Below the pieces are notes generated by a model that worked only from the letters and a program-made list of their open reading frames with translations, did no database searches and was not told the DNA's origin. From contig JAPUIN010000290.1 in the NCBI GenBank assembly GCA_027297005.1, positions 1 to 9,252 on the forward strand: 9,252 nucleotides of DNA, written 5' to 3'. Positions 5,848 through 9,252 of the stretch are shown in pieces (within the stretch, counting starts at the first letter, position 1; each line of letters starts with the position of its first letter). Origin of the DNA: Acidobacteriota bacterium. Its GTDB lineage: Bacteria; Acidobacteriota; Polarisedimenticolia; Gp22-AA2. The position numbers and the translations under genes were made by a program.

Positions 5848-6813
5848 ATGCGACTCCTCTTTATGGGGACGCCGGATTTCGCCAGTGTCTCCCTGCGTGC
5901 CCTCCATGCTGACGGTCATGAGATCCTCGCGGTCGTGACCCGGCCCGATCGCCCCCGGAGGCGACAGTCGTCACCCCCCGAACCTTCGCCGGTGAAGATC
6001 GAGGCGACCCGTCTCGATCTTCCGGTTCTGCAGCCGGATTTGCTGCGCGACGAATCGTTTCAGGGGCGGATCGAGTCGCTGTCGCCGGATGTGATCATCG
6101 TCGTCGCCTTCGGTCGCATTCTTCCCCCGGAAATCCTGTCCATCCCGCCGCGCTGGTGCATCAACGTCCACGCTTCTCTTCTGCCGAAATACCGCGGGGC
6201 CGCTCCGATCGCGCACGCAATCTTCGTCGGGGAGAAGATCACGGGTGTCACCACGATGAAGATGGATCGCGGACTCGATACGGGTCCGATTCTGCTGCAG
6301 AAGGAATGCGCCATCGGGCTCACCGAGACGACTGGCGAGTTGACCGTCCGCCTCGCCGATCTCGGGGCGGAGCTTCTTCTGGAAACTCTCGATCAGCACG
6401 TCCGCGGGAACCTGGAGCCACAGCGGCAGCGCAATGCCGGGGCGACGCTTGCACCACCCCTGTCGAAGGAAGAAGGATGCATCGACTGGTCGGCTCCGGC
6501 CACCGAGGTCGCGGGCCGCATTCGGGGGTGTCATCCCTGGCCGCTGGCGTTCACTCAACTGAAGGGAGAGACGGTGAAGGTTCTGCGCGCGGAGGTCAAC
6601 TTCGAGTCTCCCGGATCGCGCTCCCGCACGGTTGCGCCGGGGCGGATCATCGGTGCCGATGATCGGCGGATCGTGGTCCAGTGCCGGGGCGACTCGCGCC
6701 TCGGCATCCTCGAACTGCGGTTCCCCGGGGGCGGAACGGTGTCGGCTCGCGACGCGCTGAACGGGCGACGGATCCGGGTGGGGGACAGGTTTGGCGCGCC
6801 GCAGGCGAAATGA
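5848..6813 (+). CDS. fmt: Methionyl-tRNA formyltransferase
   Basis: It transfers a formyl group from 10-formyl-tetrahydrofolate to Met-tRNAfMet in the cytoplasm; def later removes this group. The 321-residue length is normal. The N-terminal Rossmann-type domain starts MRLLFMGTPDFA. The catalytic block INVHASLLPKYRGAAPI places Asn106, His108 and the SLLPKYRG loop (110-117) in the expected places, and Asp144 lies in MDRGLDTGP. These match the Asn106/His108/Asp144 numbering recalled for E. coli Fmt. The C-terminal OB-fold tRNA-binding domain (about 208-312) contains IDWS, RGCHPWP and VAPGRII. No clear Shine-Dalgarno precedes the ATG 10 nt after the def stop, so coupling to def translation is likely. 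The 3' end overlaps rsmB. Confidence 0.96.
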   Translation: MRLLFMGTPDFASVSLRALHADGHEILAVVTRPDRPRRRQSSPPEPSPVKIEATRLDLPVLQPDLLRDESFQGRIESLSPDVIIVVAFGRILPPEILSIPPRWCINVHASLLPKYRGAAPIAHAIFVGEKITGVTTMKMDRGLDTGPILLQKECAIGLTETTGELTVRLADLGAELLLETLDQHVRGNLEPQRQRNAGATLAPPLSKEEGCIDWSAPATEVAGRIRGCHPWPLAFTQLKGETVKVLRAEVNFESPGSRSRTVAPGRIIGADDRRIVVQCRGDSRLGILELRFPGGGTVSARDALNGRRIRVGDRFGAPQAK

Positions 6814-8158
6814 TACGACCGGACGATCCGAGGCACTGCGCATCCTCGACATGCTGGAGAGCGGACGCGAGCATTCCCACGCCCTGCTCGCGCGGCTTCC
6901 AGCCGACATGGACGATCGCGAGAGGCGTCTGGCCACCGAGCTCGTTTACGGTGTTCTGAGAAGACGATCCGCTATCGACCGCTCCCTGGAGCGCCATTCG
7001 TCCAGGCCGCTGGATAGAATCACGCTGACGCTCCTCAATGCGCTGCGCCTCACCCTTTACCAGATTCTGTTTCTCTCCCGGATTCCGGCGCCAGCCGCTG
7101 TGGACGAGGGAGTGAGGCTGGTGCGTGCGCGGTTGGGAAGATCCCGGGCCGCCTTCGCAAACGGTGTGTTGAGATCCGCCTGCCGTGAGCGGGAAGAACG
7201 GGCCGCCGGAGAGGAGCGGGGCTCGCCGGGGAAGTGCGACGCGGACGCTCTTGCGGAGGAGCATTCATTCCCCCCGTTCATGGTTCGGCGATTTCTCCGT
7301 CGCTACGGCCCCGGACCGACGGTCCATCTCCTCGAGACACTCAACCGTCCTGCCCCGATCACGCTCCGAATCCGGGGGAACGCGATCGATTCCGATGCCA
7401 TGATCGCGAGCCTCCGAGAGGAGGGGATCGCGGCGATCCCGTCCCCCCTTCTGCCCGGGGCGCTCCGGGTCACCTCCGGGGCGCCCCAGCACACTGCGAG
7501 CTTCCGCGCCGGGTCGATCTACATCCAGGATGAAGCCTCACAACTCGTGGCGGAACTTGTGCGCCCGTTTCCTACGGATTCTCCCGTCGTCGATCTGTGC
7601 GCGGCCCCCGGCGGGAAAATCCTCGCGATTGCCGATGCTCTGCCGCGCGAGAGCCCATGCCCGATCGCGGCCGACCGGTCGCTGGCGCGGCTGCGGCTCC
7701 TGCGCGACAATGTGTCGCGTGGCGGCTCCGCAGCGCCGCGGTGCGTCGTCATGGATGCTCGCCGACCGGCTCTGCGTGGAACCTTTCGCAGGGTGCTTCT
7801 GGATGCTCCATGCTCAGGGACCGGAATCATCCGGCGCCATCCGGAGATCCGATGGAGGCGCAGCGAGGAAGCGATCGATGCATGCGCGCGCAGGCAGGAG
7901 GAAATGCTGGAGGCTGCGTGGGGGCTCGTGGCGCCCGGTGGCCGATTGATCTACGCTGTCTGCAGTCTCGAACCCGAGGAGGGGCCGGAGCGGATCGCGG
8001 CCCTCCGCGAGGTCCACCCGGAGATCGTCCCGATCGACGCCCGGGAATGCCTGCCGACCGCGGCGCACGCGCTCGTCGACGGGATGGGATGCCTCGTCAC
8101 CCTGCCGCACCGGGACGAGGTCGATGGCTTCTATGCGGCAGTGCTCGAGCGGTGCTGA
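6791..8158 (+). CDS. rsmB: 16S rRNA (cytosine-967-C5)-methyltransferase RsmB
   Basis: It methylates C967 of 16S rRNA using S-adenosylmethionine. The 455-residue layout is standard. A NusB-like helical RNA-binding domain spans about residues 12-132 (including ALRILDMLE, ATELVYGVLRRR and ANGVLR). A PUA-like/linker region follows, then the Rossmann methyltransferase. Motif I is DLCAAPGGK (268-276). Motif IV is LDAPCSGTG with Cys341. Motif VI is YAVCSLEPEEG with the catalytic nucleophile Cys391. The start is TTG 6791 (MARRRRNDTT), with GGGGGACA upstream. This overlaps the fmt end by 23 bp; the next in-frame ATG is 6851, inside the NusB-like domain. Residues about 133-158 are a charged, low-conservation linker. 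It belongs to the def-fmt-rsmB operon. Confidence 0.94.
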   Translation: MARRRRNDTTGRSEALRILDMLESGREHSHALLARLPADMDDRERRLATELVYGVLRRRSAIDRSLERHSSRPLDRITLTLLNALRLTLYQILFLSRIPAPAAVDEGVRLVRARLGRSRAAFANGVLRSACREREERAAGEERGSPGKCDADALAEEHSFPPFMVRRFLRRYGPGPTVHLLETLNRPAPITLRIRGNAIDSDAMIASLREEGIAAIPSPLLPGALRVTSGAPQHTASFRAGSIYIQDEASQLVAELVRPFPTDSPVVDLCAAPGGKILAIADALPRESPCPIAADRSLARLRLLRDNVSRGGSAAPRCVVMDARRPALRGTFRRVLLDAPCSGTGIIRRHPEIRWRRSEEAIDACARRQEEMLEAAWGLVAPGGRLIYAVCSLEPEEGPERIAALREVHPEIVPIDARECLPTAAHALVDGMGCLVTLPHRDEVDGFYAAVLERC

Positions 8159-8177
8159 TCGAACTCAGCGCCCGCCG

Positions 8178-8206
8178 TTGGACTCCCCCTGACCCTGTGC
8201 TACCAT
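8178..8206 (+). promoter_or_regulatory. Weak candidate promoter before the PASTA gene
   Basis: TTGGAC (8178-8183), 17 bp, then TACCAT (8201-8206), with TGC before it as an extended -10. If used, transcription would begin near 8213, after the ATG at 8205. The PASTA protein would then start at the in-frame TTG 8232, which has GGAG at 8218-8221. Equally, this may be a chance match within the operon. Confidence 0.25.
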
Positions 8207-9026
8207 GCCACCGAACCGGAGCGCGAGCCTGTTGCGTTTTCAATCAGTCATCGAGCCGATCAAAGGCCTGTTCCGCCGCAAGAGTGTACGGCGCGGCCTG
8301 ATTCTGGCGACCTGGATCGCGGCCTGGATTGGTGGGCTGGTAATGGTCGGCGCTCTGAGCGCCTACTACACCGTGCGGTACTCGGTCTCCGGCCGGGTCG
8401 TTCAGGTCCCCGATTTAACCAACAAAACGATCCAGGAAGGGCGGACTCTCTTGAGGGAACAGGGGCTGATCCTTGAGGAGGCGGCGCAGCGCAATGACGA
8501 TCGAATCGCCGAGGGACGGATCATCGAGCAGGAGCCGTCACCCGGCGTCGACATCAAGCTGCAGCGCAAGGTGAAGGTGGTGGTCAGCCTCGGCGACAAG
8601 ATCACGCCGATTCCCGACATGCGCGGAGGGGCCGCCCGCAAAGCCCAGATCACTCTGCAACAGGAGGGGATGCGCCTCGGCGGACAGGTGTACATTTACA
8701 CCAAACGCGAAGGAGAGAATCTCGTCGTGGGACAGGATCCGTATCCGGGAAGCTCTGGCATACCGGAGCGCGGGATCTCATTGCTCGTCAGTCGTGGCGA
8801 TCGCCCGCTTGCGTATGTCATGCCGAACCTCATCGGTCGACGCCAGAGCGAGGTGATTGGGTTTCTCTCGCGCGCGGGATTGAAGCGCGGCCCGGTCATG
8901 CGATCGCCGGATCATCCCGCTCCGCAGGGCACGATCATCGCGCAGAGCCCGGCCGCCGGGTATCGGGTCCGTCACGGTGATCTCGTCACCCTGACGATTG
9001 CTTCGCGGAACTCCGAGGATGGGTAG
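8205..9026 (+). CDS. Membrane-anchored triple-PASTA domain protein (no kinase domain)
   Basis: The 273-residue product has a short basic cytoplasmic N-terminus, one membrane segment (about 31-55) and three consecutive extracytoplasmic PASTA domains at about 65-130, 134-198 and 204-267. Each domain opens with a proline strand ([28 protein letters not shown]) and ends with a VxLxVS-type strand. The copies include the QEPSPG, QDPYPG and QSPAAG turns. PASTA domains bind muropeptides or cell-wall precursors in Ser/Thr kinases and PBPs; here no kinase or transpeptidase domain is attached. Its place between rsmB and rpe matches the position where PASTA kinases occur in many def-fmt-rsmB operons. ATG 8205 is the first start after an in-frame TGA at 8190-8192 but lacks a Shine-Dalgarno. 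TTG 8232 is an alternative with GGAG upstream. Confidence 0.88.
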   Translation: MPPNRSASLLRFQSVIEPIKGLFRRKSVRRGLILATWIAAWIGGLVMVGALSAYYTVRYSVSGRVVQVPDLTNKTIQEGRTLLREQGLILEEAAQRNDDRIAEGRIIEQEPSPGVDIKLQRKVKVVVSLGDKITPIPDMRGGAARKAQITLQQEGMRLGGQVYIYTKREGENLVVGQDPYPGSSGIPERGISLLVSRGDRPLAYVMPNLIGRRQSEVIGFLSRAGLKRGPVMRSPDHPAPQGTIIAQSPAAGYRVRHGDLVTLTIASRNSEDG

Positions 9027-9090
9027 GCCGCGGCCGGCCGGTCCGGCCGACACACGATCCGATGTCTCCGGGGGGAAGCGCCCGGGGCGG

Positions 9091-9252
9091 ATGCCCGAGA
9101 TCCCGGCCCTCGCTCCTTCGATTCTTTCGGCTGACTTCACCCGACTCGGTGAGGAGATCGCGGCAGCTCAGGAGGGTGGAGCCCGCCTGCTGCATCTCGA
9201 CGTCATGGACGGCCACTTCGTGCCGAACCTGACGATCGGGCCTCCAGTTGTC
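9091..9252 (+). CDS. rpe: Ribulose-phosphate 3-epimerase, N-terminal part (3' end outside window)
   Basis: Rpe interconverts D-ribulose 5-phosphate and D-xylulose 5-phosphate in the pentose phosphate pathway. The 54 visible residues contain the family hallmarks. APSILSADF carries the active-site Ser10. [19 protein letters not shown] holds His35 and Asp37, which correspond to the metal ligands of the TIM-barrel active site. ATG 9091 gives the normal short N-terminus ([16 protein letters not shown]). The frame is open upstream to ATG 9019, which would overlap the PASTA stop by 8 bp but add 24 residues that look non-coding. A G-rich stretch (9070-9075) lies upstream at non-ideal spacing. Confidence 0.93.
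   Translation, partial: MPEIPALAPSILSADFTRLGEEIAAAQEGGARLLHLDVMDGHFVPNLTIGPPVV

Noticed and set aside
5971..6936. Open frame of 321 residues on the minus strand across fmt
   Set aside because: fmt has all catalytic motifs on the plus strand; the minus frame shows none and is a GC-rich shadow.
9019..9090. Upstream ATG extension of rpe overlapping the PASTA stop
   Set aside because: The added residues are Pro/Arg/Gly-rich and not family-like; ATG 9091 gives the normal N-terminus of Rpe.

Overview
The window is GC-rich, tightly packed bacterial chromosome with no mobile element, CRISPR array, rRNA or tRNA that I can see. The def-fmt-rsmB-(PASTA protein)-rpe gene order, the secreted FecR/DUF6600-type protein, and the AsmA and patatin genes fit a Gram-negative (diderm) bacterium. 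The style is closest to Acidobacteriota or a neighbouring phylum. This placement is an inference from gene content and order, not from a marker-gene comparison.

Left part (1-2431, + strand): the 3' end of a patatin-like (RssA-type) phospholipase, then a full-length AsmA-family protein 64 nt downstream. A strong hairpin (364-387) sits between them. Both would act at membranes or on lipids. A small secreted protein of unknown function (2439-2915, - strand) converges on asmA with a gap of only 7 nt. It has an apparently leaderless promoter.

Middle (2916-5222): a 252-bp divergent intergenic region holds the most distinctive regulatory signal of the window. It contains a near-perfect sigma-54 (-24/-12) promoter, with a palindromic TGTC-N10-GACA enhancer-type site about 140 bp upstream of the expected start. 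It drives a 684-residue exported protein made of a FecR-like domain, a tryptophan-rich threefold repeat (DUF6600-type), and a long Ser/Lys/Arg tail with no acidic residue in its last 104 residues.

Right part (5310-9252, + strand): an operon of N-formylmethionine and translation housekeeping genes. def (peptide deformylase) and fmt (Met-tRNA formyltransferase) form a functional pair: fmt adds the formyl group before initiation and def removes it afterwards. rsmB (16S rRNA m5C967 methyltransferase) overlaps fmt. Next comes an orphan membrane-anchored triple-PASTA protein without a kinase domain, and then the 5' end of rpe (ribulose-phosphate 3-epimerase). A sigma-70-like promoter sits just before def, and a second weak candidate lies before the PASTA gene.

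I see no clearly new multi-gene system. The best candidates for follow-up are the sigma-54-controlled FecR/Trp-repeat/SR-tail protein and its enhancer site, the orphan PASTA protein, and the small secreted two-cysteine protein.
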